A stretch of DNA of 19,632 bases from an uncultured Sulfurovum sp. GTDB lineage: Bacteria > Campylobacterota > Campylobacteria > Campylobacterales > Sulfurovaceae. Position 1 is the stretch's first letter, and each line of letters begins with the position of its first letter. The notes under the pieces are model-generated. The model was not told where the DNA came from. It saw only the letters and a program-made list of their open reading frames with translations, and did no database searches. Shown piece after piece: positions 13,363-19,632 of the stretch. The stretch lies in NCBI GenBank assembly GCA_947313765.1, contig CAMZNQ010000051.1:1-19632 (forward strand), given 5' to 3'. The position numbers and the translations under genes were made by a program.

Positions 13363-13824
13363 ATGAAAATCAGTGTAATGGGAATTGAATATAATCAATT
13401 ATTAAGTGGAAAAGTCTTAGCAGAAATGGGTAATGAAGTAACGTATATATCACAAGATAATAAACGTGTAGAAAATATTAAACGAGGATATTATAATTCT
13501 GATGAGGCTATGGTTATTAAGAGTATGGATAAAGATACAGAAGTAGGATTTACTGCAGATATCAGAGAAGCACTACTTGATACAAATATGTGTTTTATAT
13601 CAGAAGGTATAGAAAATAGTTCAACTGATGAGATGATAAAAGTGTTAAAAACAGCTCAAATGGTTGGTGCAAATATGAGTAAAGATATGTTTATTGTTGA
13701 CCGTTCTGGAATTTTTAATTCAAAAATTGATGCAATAAAAGAGGTAATTCAAGAAGAATTATCTAAAAGAGATCTAAGATTTTCATTTGAAGTTATTGCC
13801 AATCCAGATTTTTTAAGGGCTTAA
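13363..13824 (+). CDS. UDP-glucose/GDP-mannose dehydrogenase N-terminal domain, degenerate and truncated
   Basis: The 153 residues align by eye with the NAD-binding N-terminal domain of UDP-glucose 6-dehydrogenase. MKISVMGIEYNQLLSGKVLA matches the KI.VIGTGYVGLV start, then LAEMGNEVTYIS, FTADIREAL, and EVIANPDFLRA matching VVSNPEFLREG. Key positions are changed: the dinucleotide loop reads GIEYNQL (7-13), the VGTP block reads SEGIE (80-84), and the KSTVP block reads DRSGIF (113-118). The stop follows directly where the central and C-terminal domains should begin, so the catalytic Cys is absent. It therefore cannot be an ordinary dehydrogenase; it is a pseudoenzyme or an old remnant whose frame is still open. 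It has its own promoter and a terminator-like hairpin. The only GATC found in the window lies here (13771-13774). Confidence 0.7.
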   Translation: MKISVMGIEYNQLLSGKVLAEMGNEVTYISQDNKRVENIKRGYYNSDEAMVIKSMDKDTEVGFTADIREALLDTNMCFISEGIENSSTDEMIKVLKTAQMVGANMSKDMFIVDRSGIFNSKIDAIKEVIQEELSKRDLRFSFEVIANPDFLRA

Positions 13825-13840
13825 TTTTAGCTTTATATTC

Positions 13841-13860
13841 AGTTTATTTAAAAATAAACT
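13841..13860 (+). terminator. Terminator-like hairpin after the UGDH-like gene
   Basis: AGTTTATT and AATAAACT form a perfect 8-bp stem with loop TAAA, 17 bases after the stop. A T-rich but interrupted tract (TATATTTATT) follows. The stem is nearly all A-T, so its strength is doubtful. Confidence 0.45.
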
Positions 13861-13869
13861 TATATTTAT

Positions 13870-13875
13870 TATAAT
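13870..13875 (+). promoter_or_regulatory. -10 element for the membrane protein-modA unit
   Basis: A perfect TATAAT lies 30 bp before the ATG at 13906, directly after the preceding hairpin. No -35 box is obvious. Confidence 0.45.
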
Positions 13876-13905
13876 TAGTGCATAATATATTTAAAAAAGT
13901 ATTTT

Positions 13906-14433
13906 ATGAGCATTAATTTAATTAAAAATTCACTTCTTCCCCTTTTTGTAGCAACACTTTTAGTAGGGGGATTTTTTTTTTATTTTAGAATAATATACCC
14001 ATCTATTATTGAGACTTTTACTAGTGATAAACTATATGTTTTATATAGTCATCTTATCATTTATATCTTTTTAGTGCTTATACTATTCACCTCTTTTACT
14101 AATTTAGTAAATCATTTTTTTATAAAATCTAAAATTTTTATATCTGTTATTATTATAACTTTTTTAATATTTTACTCTCTAATATATACTCTAATTGGTG
14201 ACTTATTAGATTATTTTATTAAACTACCTCTATCTGAAAATTCACTTATGGGTCTTATTGTCTTTATTGTAACAACATTTGGATATGCTATATATAGTTT
14301 AGTGTTACTCCTATTTAACAGATTTATACCTCTTAGCCATATATTTATATTTACAATAATTGGATTAATCTATTCTGCACTATTTATTAATAGTTATTGT
14401 TATCCTGTTTTAGATATTTTTACCAAATTTTAA
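13906..14433 (+). CDS. Five-helix membrane protein of unknown function, upstream of modA
   Basis: The 175 residues are mostly hydrophobic, with predicted membrane helices near 10-30, 44-66, 76-100, 113-137 and 143-163. I recognise no family; it lacks the cytoplasmic EAA loop expected of an ABC permease such as ModB. The ATG has only a weak A-rich ribosome binding site. modA starts 19 bp after the stop, so the two are probably co-transcribed, which makes a role in transport or sensing possible but unproven. Codon use is as AT-rich as the surroundings. Confidence 0.75.
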   Translation: MSINLIKNSLLPLFVATLLVGGFFFYFRIIYPSIIETFTSDKLYVLYSHLIIYIFLVLILFTSFTNLVNHFFIKSKIFISVIIITFLIFYSLIYTLIGDLLDYFIKLPLSENSLMGLIVFIVTTFGYAIYSLVLLLFNRFIPLSHIFIFTIIGLIYSALFINSYCYPVLDIFTKF

Positions 14434-14452
14434 TATAAATGGAGTTTTTTTC

Positions 14453-15199
14453 ATGAAAAAAAGATTTTTACTATTTATACTTTTATCTACTTCTCTTTAT
14501 GCAGGAAAAATAAGAGTTGCTATATCGGCAAATGTATCTTATGCAATTGATGATTTAAAAAAAGAGTTTAATAAACTCTATCCAAATACAAAAGTAGAGG
14601 TTATTTTAGGAGGAACAGGTAAGCTAGTAGCTCAAATAAAACATAAAGCTCCTTATGATATTTTGCTAAGTGCTAACATGGAATACCCTAAATCTCTTTA
14701 TGAGACGGGAGAAGCGATAACTAGACCTATTGTTTATGCTCAAGGTTCACTAGTTTATCTTTCAAATAAAGAGATAGATTTATCTAAAGGGATATCTATT
14801 TTAGAGAGTAAAAATATTAAAAAAATTGCTATTGCAAATCCAAAAACAGCACCATATGGAGAGGCATCTATAGAAGCATTGAAGAGTGCTAATATTTATG
14901 AAAAGGTAAAAAGTAAGTTAGTTTATGGAGAGTCTATCTCACAAACAGTCATCTACTCAATTAGAGCAACAGACATAGGAATAATTGCTAAATCAGCACT
15001 CTTTTCTCCTAAGTTATCTCATCTTAAAAAAGGTAAAAATTGGATAGATGTAGACTCTAAACTATACACACCCATTGACCAAGGAGTTATTCTACTGAAA
15101 CATGGTAAAAATAATTTAGAAGCATCTGCCTTCTATACATTTCTTTTAGGACAAAAAGCTAAATCCATTTTTGAAAAGTTTGGATATAGAGTTCCTTAA
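14453..15199 (+). CDS. modA: Molybdate-type ABC transporter substrate-binding protein
   Basis: This 248-residue periplasmic binding protein has a signal peptide ending near SLYA-GK (residue 17). Family features follow in order: VAISANVSYAIDDLKKEF, GGTGKLVAQIKHKAPYDILLSAN, AIANPKTAPYGEAS, the SQTVIYSIRATDIGIIAKSAL hinge region, and ASAFYTFLLGQKAKSIFEKFGY. ModA captures molybdate (or tungstate) for cofactor synthesis, needed by nitrate reductase and formate dehydrogenase, which fits a denitrifier. GGAG precedes the ATG. No modB or modC follows; the next gene is tig. It is thus an orphan whose permease and ATPase must lie elsewhere. The anion specificity cannot be read from the sequence. Confidence 0.88.
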   Translation: MKKRFLLFILLSTSLYAGKIRVAISANVSYAIDDLKKEFNKLYPNTKVEVILGGTGKLVAQIKHKAPYDILLSANMEYPKSLYETGEAITRPIVYAQGSLVYLSNKEIDLSKGISILESKNIKKIAIANPKTAPYGEASIEALKSANIYEKVKSKLVYGESISQTVIYSIRATDIGIIAKSALFSPKLSHLKKGKNWIDVDSKLYTPIDQGVILLKHGKNNLEASAFYTFLLGQKAKSIFEKFGYRVP

Positions 15200-15274
15200 T
15201 CAATCAATCTAAAGTAGAAGATAGAGTTAACTAAAAAACTTAATAATGGGTACTAAAGGATTTTAGCCTATTTC

Positions 15275-15283
15275 TGCTAGAAT
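15275..15283 (+). promoter_or_regulatory. Extended -10 promoter of tig
   Basis: TGC-TAGAAT lies 31 bp before the tig ATG, in the 115-bp gap after modA. AAGGA precedes the ATG. No convincing terminator for modA was seen in this gap. Confidence 0.5.
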
Positions 15284-15314
15284 TCACAAATTATTTTGGT
15301 AAAAAAGGATTGTA

Positions 15315-16607
15315 ATGAATATTACAGCAACAAAAACCAATACGGCAAATGTATTGGTTGTAGCAAAAATTGAGTCAGCAGATATTGAAAAGAACATTAC
15401 AAAATCAGCAAAGCAACTAGCAAAAACTGCTAATGTAGATGGATTTAGAAAAGGTAAAGTACCTGTAGCAATCGTAAAAAAAATGTACAAAGAGCAGTTA
15501 AGTCAAGATGCAGAGAGTGAAGCGATAAGAGAGATTGTTGAAAGTGCAAAAAAAGATTTAAATATTAATCAATCAGATATTATTGGTGACCCAACATTTA
15601 AAAAATATGAAAAAGTTGATGATGGTATTGATGTTGAGATTACAATTTCACTACGTCCAACTATTGAAGCAGAGGATTATGCTAAACTAGCACCAAGCTA
15701 CGATGAACCAACTGTAGAAGATAGTGAATTGGAAGATAGACTTAAAACACTTCTTGATAATAATGCACCATTTAAAAAAGTTCAAGAGGATAGAGGTTTA
15801 GAGAATGATGACCAAGCTACCTTTGACTTTGTTGGTAAAGTTGATGGAGTAGAGTTTGAGGGTGGAAAAGCAGACAACTTTGAACTTGTTATTGGTTCTG
15901 GTCAATTTATTGCTGGTTTTGAAGAGCAGATGGTAGGATTGAAAAAAGGCGAAACAAAAGATTTGACAGTAACCTTCCCAAAAGATTATCAATCAAAAGA
16001 CCTTGCAGGAAAAGAGGCAATCTTTACAGTTACAATTAATGAAATTAAGGCTAAATCATCAGCAGAACTTGATGAAGAGATGGTTAAAAGATTGATTCCA
16101 GGTGATGATAGTGCAACAGCAGATACAGTAAAAGAGAAGATTATAGAGCAGATTAAGTCTGAAAAAATCTCTAAACTTTACAATGAAACACTAAAACCAC
16201 AACTTATTGAAGCAATAGTTTCAGAGTACAATTTTGATTTACCAGAGAATATTGTAGAGCAAGAGATTGACCAACAAGTAAATAATATAGCTCAAGAGAT
16301 GAGTGAAGATGAGTTAGCACCATACAAAGATAATGAAGAGAAAATTAATGAACTTAGAGACTCTGTAAGAGAAGATGCAATTCGTTCTGTTAAAGCTACT
16401 TTCCTTGTAGATTTCTTAGCTAAAAAAGAGAAAATTGAAGTAAATGACCAAGATGTTTCTCAAACAATCTACTATGAAGCGATGATGAGTGGTCAAGACC
16501 CACAACAAGTAATTGAGTATTATCAGACAAATAATCTTTTTCCTGCTGTTAAAATGGGCATGATTGAAGATAAACTATTTGCTAAAATAATTGGAATAGA
16601 AAAGTAA
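15315..16607 (+). CDS. tig: Trigger factor
   Basis: This 430-residue ribosome-associated chaperone and peptidyl-prolyl isomerase meets nascent chains at the exit tunnel. The N-terminal ribosome-binding domain carries the signature GFRKGKVP (43-50). The FKBP-type isomerase domain lies at about 165-245 (DQATFDFVGKVDG, FVIG-like GSGQFIAGFEEQMVGLKKGE, FPKDY). The C-terminal helical chaperone domain fills the rest. Length and domain order are normal. It precedes clpP and def, so a protein folding, quality-control and maturation cluster is formed. Confidence 0.97.
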   Translation: MNITATKTNTANVLVVAKIESADIEKNITKSAKQLAKTANVDGFRKGKVPVAIVKKMYKEQLSQDAESEAIREIVESAKKDLNINQSDIIGDPTFKKYEKVDDGIDVEITISLRPTIEAEDYAKLAPSYDEPTVEDSELEDRLKTLLDNNAPFKKVQEDRGLENDDQATFDFVGKVDGVEFEGGKADNFELVIGSGQFIAGFEEQMVGLKKGETKDLTVTFPKDYQSKDLAGKEAIFTVTINEIKAKSSAELDEEMVKRLIPGDDSATADTVKEKIIEQIKSEKISKLYNETLKPQLIEAIVSEYNFDLPENIVEQEIDQQVNNIAQEMSEDELAPYKDNEEKINELRDSVREDAIRSVKATFLVDFLAKKEKIEVNDQDVSQTIYYEAMMSGQDPQQVIEYYQTNNLFPAVKMGMIEDKLFAKIIGIEK

Positions 16608-16624
16608 TATCTCCTTACTCTCCT

Positions 16625-16646
16625 TTGTGGGTATAAATGCCCACAA
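16625..16646 (+). other. Hairpin between tig and clpP
   Basis: TTGTGGG and CCCACAA form a perfect 7-bp stem with an eight-base loop, 17 bases after the tig stop. No T-run follows, so it is more likely an mRNA-processing or attenuating element than a classic terminator. It is unusually GC-rich for the surrounding DNA. Confidence 0.45.
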
Positions 16647-16719
16647 TATCAATAGATTTATAAGTAAAAAAAGTGTATTCTCCTAATAACTAAATATTTA
16701 AAATATAAAGGTAACAATA

Positions 16720-17307
16720 ATGAGTTATATTCCTTACGTTGTAGAGCAAACAGGTCGTGGTGAAAGAAGTTACGATATCTATTCAAGACTATTAAAAGAT
16801 AGAATTATTATGTTAAGTGGAGAGGTAAACGACCAAGTTGCATCAACAATTGTAGCACAACTTCTTTTTCTTGAGGCACAAGACCCAGATAAAGACATAT
16901 ATTTTTACATTAACTCTCCAGGTGGTGTTATTACTTCAGGATTGGCAATGTTCGATACTATGAACTATATTAAACCAGATATAGTGACGATATGTATTGG
17001 TCAAGCTGCATCTATGGGTGCTTTTTTACTATCATCTGGTACAAAAGGTAAACGTTATGCACTTCCAAATGCTAGAATTATGATACACCAACCATCAGGT
17101 GGCGCACAAGGACAATCTACCGATATTCAAATTCAAGCTGAAGAGATTCAACGTTTAAAAGATTCTCTCAATGAGATTATGGCTGAAAATTGTGGCAAAA
17201 CAGCAGAAGAGTTAGAGAGAGATACAGAGAGAGACAACTTTATGTCATCAAAAGAGGCTGTTGAGTATGGACTTATTGACAAAGTCTTAGTTAAAAGTTT
17301 TAGTTAG
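16720..17307 (+). CDS. clpP: ATP-dependent Clp protease proteolytic subunit
   Basis: This 195-residue serine protease subunit has the catalytic triad S98 ([14 protein letters not shown]), H123 (MIHQPSGG) and D172 ([10 protein letters not shown] region). The N-terminal [25 protein letters not shown] and [16 protein letters not shown] blocks are typical. It forms the tetradecameric chamber that works with ClpX or ClpA; neither ATPase gene is in the window. AAAGG precedes the ATG. It follows tig by 112 bp and precedes def by eight bases, so def is co-transcribed. Confidence 0.98.
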   Translation: MSYIPYVVEQTGRGERSYDIYSRLLKDRIIMLSGEVNDQVASTIVAQLLFLEAQDPDKDIYFYINSPGGVITSGLAMFDTMNYIKPDIVTICIGQAASMGAFLLSSGTKGKRYALPNARIMIHQPSGGAQGQSTDIQIQAEEIQRLKDSLNEIMAENCGKTAEELERDTERDNFMSSKEAVEYGLIDKVLVKSFS

Positions 17308-17315
17308 GGTATTGT

Positions 17316-17831
17316 ATGGTTCGTGATGTTGTAATCTACCCCGATAAACGTCTAAAACTTATCTCTAAAGAGGTTATGGAGTTTGATTTGAAACTACATC
17401 AACTCCTTGATGATATGTATGATACAATGGTTGCTAAAAATGGAGTTGGTCTAGCTGCCATTCAAATTGGTGTACCTCAACGAGTTCTGATTATAAATAT
17501 ACCTAATGAAAATATAAATGATGGAAAACCTATTAAGAGTGAAACATTAGAGGTTATCAATCCAGTTTTCATTAAAAAAGAAGGTTCATGTAAACATCAA
17601 GAGGGGTGTTTAAGTATTCCAAGCGTATATGAAGATATAGAAAGAGCAGAGCATATTGTTGTGGAGTATCAAAACCGTTATGGAGAGAAGAGAACTATTG
17701 AAGATAATGATTTCTTAGCCATAGCAATTCAACATGAAATTGACCATTTGGATGGTAAAGTCTTTATAGAGAAATTATCTTTTATCAAACGTAAGAAATT
17801 TGAGAAAGAGTGGAAGAAGAGGTTTAAATAA
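17316..17831 (+). CDS. def: Peptide deformylase
   Basis: This 171-residue metalloenzyme removes the formyl group from the N-terminal Met of new proteins. All three motifs are present: GVGLAAIQIG (43-52), EGCLSIP with metal ligand C98, and HEIDHLDG with ligands H140 and H144 and catalytic E141. The length is normal. The ATG lies eight bases after the clpP stop. fmt, a frequent partner, does not follow; the next gene is convergent, with only three bases between the stops. Confidence 0.97.
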   Translation: MVRDVVIYPDKRLKLISKEVMEFDLKLHQLLDDMYDTMVAKNGVGLAAIQIGVPQRVLIINIPNENINDGKPIKSETLEVINPVFIKKEGSCKHQEGCLSIPSVYEDIERAEHIVVEYQNRYGEKRTIEDNDFLAIAIQHEIDHLDGKVFIEKLSFIKRKKFEKEWKKRFK

Positions 17832-17836
17832 CCTCT
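17818..17836. terminator. Hairpin over the def and TPR-gene stop codons
   Basis: AGAGGTT and AACCTCT form a perfect 7-bp stem with loop TAAAT. The def stop (17829-17831) spans the loop end and the right arm, and the opposing stop (17835-17837) begins in the right arm. Only weak T-rich sequence follows on either strand (TATCTTT on +). It probably protects or ends both transcripts. Confidence 0.5.
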
Positions 17837-18593
17837 ATCTATCTTTAGAATTGATATTAATATCTTCCAATTCTATTTGATTATCTTTCTTTACTATATG
17901 TTTAGCGTAAATTCTAGCATTTTTGTAATCATTTATTGTCAAATATAATTGAGTAATATCTTGGTAATTTCTTTGTGTTATATCATGCTCTTCTCCAAAA
18001 ATTATTTTATTAATCTCTAGTGCCTGTTTATAATATTCTATAGCCTTGGTTGTATCTCCTAATCTATCATATAAAACAGCTAAATTAATATAGCTAATTG
18101 ACATATCCTCTTGCTCTTTTTGAATAATATTTTTTTTAATATTAATAGTCGATTTTGTTAAATTAATAGCCTTTGATGTCTTTTTCATTGAGGCATAAAT
18201 AGTTCCTAAATTATTATAACTTTCAGCTGTTTGGCTACTATTTTTTCCGAGAATCTTTTCTCTAATATTTAAAGCTTTTTTAGTATATATTAGAGATTTT
18301 TGTAGTTTTCCCTGCTTTTTATATAGGAGTCCTAAATTATTGTACCCTGTAGCTGTATTTAAATCTTCTGTTCCTAAGATTTGTTCTTTTATTAGTAGTG
18401 ATTGACGAAAATATTTAAGAGCTAAATCATAATTTCCATCAACATATGCATCTGTTCCTCTATTATTTAATAAATTTGCTTTCTGAAGTTCTTCTTCTTT
18501 CTCCATAGAGAGTATATTATTGCTATAAAATTTTTTATTAGAACATCCCATTAATATAATTGCCGTAAAAAATATAAATATTAGTTGTTTCAA
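17835..18593 (-). CDS. TPR-repeat lipoprotein
   Basis: This 252-residue lipoprotein has signal peptide MKQLIFIFFTAIILMG and lipobox Cys C17. About five 42-residue tetratricopeptide repeats of the kinesin-light-chain type follow (about 38-235). They show the pattern ATGYNNLGLLYKKQGKLQKS, AESYNNLGTIYASMKKTSKA and ISYINLAVLYDRLGDTTKA. Such repeats are protein-binding scaffolds; no enzymatic domain is present. The start is TTG at 18593, with AGGA six bases upstream; no ATG yields the signal peptide. The promoter is probably the TATAAT in the inverted repeat upstream. The specific partner is unknown. Confidence 0.85.
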   Translation of the reverse strand: MKQLIFIFFTAIILMGCSNKKFYSNNILSMEKEEELQKANLLNNRGTDAYVDGNYDLALKYFRQSLLIKEQILGTEDLNTATGYNNLGLLYKKQGKLQKSLIYTKKALNIREKILGKNSSQTAESYNNLGTIYASMKKTSKAINLTKSTINIKKNIIQKEQEDMSISYINLAVLYDRLGDTTKAIEYYKQALEINKIIFGEEHDITQRNYQDITQLYLTINDYKNARIYAKHIVKKDNQIELEDININSKDR

Positions 18594-18615
18594 ACAGTAT
18601 CCTAAGAGTAGTATT

Positions 18616-18644
18616 TTTGATATAATTTATTTGATTATATCAAA
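18616..18644 (-). promoter_or_regulatory. Perfect 11-bp inverted repeat containing the TPR-gene -10
   Basis: TTTGATATAAT (18616-18626) and ATTATATCAAA (18634-18644) are exact inverted repeats around seven bases. On the - strand the arm supplies TATAAT (18634-18639), which places a start near 18627. The repeat could be an operator overlapping that promoter, or an RNA hairpin at the end of the upstream siroheme decarboxylase transcript, though no T-run follows. TTGAT-N3-ATCAA (18631-18643) within it is one base short of an FNR box. Confidence 0.45.
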
Positions 18645-18670
18645 TTATCTTTTTATCTATCTTTTTTTTC

Positions 18671-19632
18671 TTACAGAGCTACTTTTACACTAAGTTTTGA
18701 TAATTTTCTCTCTTCCCACTCTTTAAATTTAGTTGTAAAGTATCTGATTCTAACTTTTTTAAACTCTCGTGTTGAGTAGAGTGGTCTTCTTGAAAAGTGT
18801 TCTATCTCCGAGGCGATATCTTTTATGATTCTATTTGTCTCTTCTGATGTTTTTCCATGAACCATTGTAAAGAGATTGTAGGGCCAATTTGGATATTTTG
18901 GTCGTAAATAACAGTGACTTACAGCAGAAAATTGAGCAGCTTTCTCTCCCATCTCCTCCTCTTTACCCTCTGGAATATCCCAAACAACCATAGCATTTGC
19001 ATTAAAACCTGCTTTTCTGTGGTTTAAAATTCCTGCAAAACGTCTCATCACACCTGCATCTTTTAACTCATTTAAAATTTTAAAAAACTTCTCATAAGAG
19101 ATATCTAATTTTTTAATAGTATCTTTAAATGGTTCAGGAGTAATAGGAATATCATATTGTGCTAAAGAGATGACTCTGTGATGAAGAGGAGTTAACTCTA
19201 TATATTTCTGTTTTTGTTTTAAAACTTTCTCTTTTTTCGCATCGCTACCTGTAGTGTTTAATTTTACTGCTATCTTAAATAGCTTTAGAGTAGGAAGTAT
19301 AATAAAATCAATAGCATTAGCCTCTGATGCTAAAATTTCTACAGTTTTATGTAACCCAAGTTTAGAGTCAGGAGCAACAGCTAGTGTAAACCATATATTA
19401 AATGTATGTTCTCGCTCATAGTTATGTGAAACCCCTGGGTGAGAGTTAATAATCTCTACAGCTCTATCTATATCTTCCTTTTTAACCTTGAAAGAGACAA
19501 GAGAGGAGCTATACCCTAAACGTTTTGTATCAAAAATTGGAGATATTTGTCTAATAATCTTACTTTTCTTTTCAGTTAAAATTTGTATAATGATGGTCTC
19601 TTCATCTGTATTTAACTCTTGAGCAATGGTAG
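18671..19632 (-). CDS. nirDL: Siroheme decarboxylase, fused NirD-NirL type (partial)
   Basis: The frame is open from the stop at 18671 to the right edge, giving 319 residues without the N-terminus. A GTG near 19051 is internal and not a start. Two Lrp/AsnC-like halves are seen. The first has an HTH remnant (IAQELNTDEETI), KIIRQISPIFDTKRLGYSSS and GVSHNYEREHTFNIWFTL. The second (from about residue 155) has VMRRFAGILNHRKAGF, VSHCYLRPKYPNWPYNLF and HFSRRPLYSTREFKKVRIRYF. These are marks of siroheme decarboxylases (NirD, NirL, NirG, NirH, AhbA, AhbB), which convert siroheme to 12,18-didecarboxysiroheme, a heme d1 precursor. Both halves in one chain match the NirDL fusion. Perhaps 20-25 residues are missing. 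AhbAB-type use for heme is an alternative; the NirJ and NirF genes at the left favour heme d1. Confidence 0.88.
   Translation of the reverse strand, partial: TIAQELNTDEETIIIQILTEKKSKIIRQISPIFDTKRLGYSSSLVSFKVKKEDIDRAVEIINSHPGVSHNYEREHTFNIWFTLAVAPDSKLGLHKTVEILASEANAIDFIILPTLKLFKIAVKLNTTGSDAKKEKVLKQKQKYIELTPLHHRVISLAQYDIPITPEPFKDTIKKLDISYEKFFKILNELKDAGVMRRFAGILNHRKAGFNANAMVVWDIPEGKEEEMGEKAAQFSAVSHCYLRPKYPNWPYNLFTMVHGKTSEETNRIIKDIASEIEHFSRRPLYSTREFKKVRIRYFTTKFKEWEERKLSKLSVKVAL

Noticed and set aside
18671..19051. A short 126-residue AsnC-like protein starting at an internal GTG
   Set aside because: The frame continues without a stop to the window edge and encodes a first homologous half, so this is the C-terminal part of a larger fused protein.
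1..19632. CRISPR arrays, tRNA or rRNA genes, insertion sequences, prophage or toxin-antitoxin genes
   Set aside because: No regularly spaced repeats, tRNA T-arm sequences, transposase motifs or phage genes were seen on either strand; all gaps are shorter than 300 bp.

Overview
The window looks like chromosome of an AT-rich member of the Campylobacterota, probably a Sulfurimonas/Sulfurovum/Arcobacter-type denitrifier. This is inferred from the roughly 30% GC composition, an Aer/CetB-like PAS protein, rpmI-rplT without infC beside them, and heme d1 (cytochrome cd1 nitrite reductase) genes. No tRNA, rRNA, CRISPR array or insertion sequence was seen.

Layout. (1) 11-3358, + strand: a tightly packed operon for heme d1 and nitrite respiration (NirC-like cytochrome c, NirJ, NirF, and a SUMT/NirE uroporphyrinogen-III methyltransferase). 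(2) 3527-4191, - strand: rplT and rpmI, with their own promoter and a structured spacer between them. (3) 4273-8208, - strand: a three-gene exported module with two paralogous HEWGH metalloprotease-like proteins, one a lipoprotein and one with a C-terminal membrane anchor, plus a small exported protein. (4) 8418-9808: a PAS energy-taxis-type sensor (+) convergent with an NlpC/P60 lipoprotein (-). (5) 10000-11605, - strand: luxS, an unknown 100-residue protein and a stand-alone MnmD-type methyltransferase. (6) 11707-13053: folE (+) convergent with a membrane coiled-coil protein and an OmpA-like protein (-). (7) 13363-15199, + strand: a truncated UDP-glucose-dehydrogenase-like pseudoenzyme, a five-helix membrane protein and an orphan modA. 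(8) 15315-17831, + strand: tig, clpP and def (protein folding, turnover and maturation). (9) 17835-19632, - strand: a TPR lipoprotein and a two-domain siroheme decarboxylase (NirD-NirL fusion type) that runs off the right edge.

How they work together. SUMT makes precorrin-2 on the way to siroheme, the NirDL-type protein decarboxylates siroheme to didecarboxysiroheme, and NirJ and NirF carry out later heme d1 steps. The pathway is therefore present at both ends of the window, about 15 kb apart, with unrelated genes between.

The main points for a second look are: the near-complete absence of the tetranucleotide GATC (one copy found by eye in 19.6 kb), with Asp codons apparently chosen to avoid it; the uncharacterised paired metalloprotease module; the degenerate UGDH-like protein, which holds the single GATC; an exact FNR/NNR-type palindrome between two convergent gene ends; and hairpins built over the stop codons of convergent genes.
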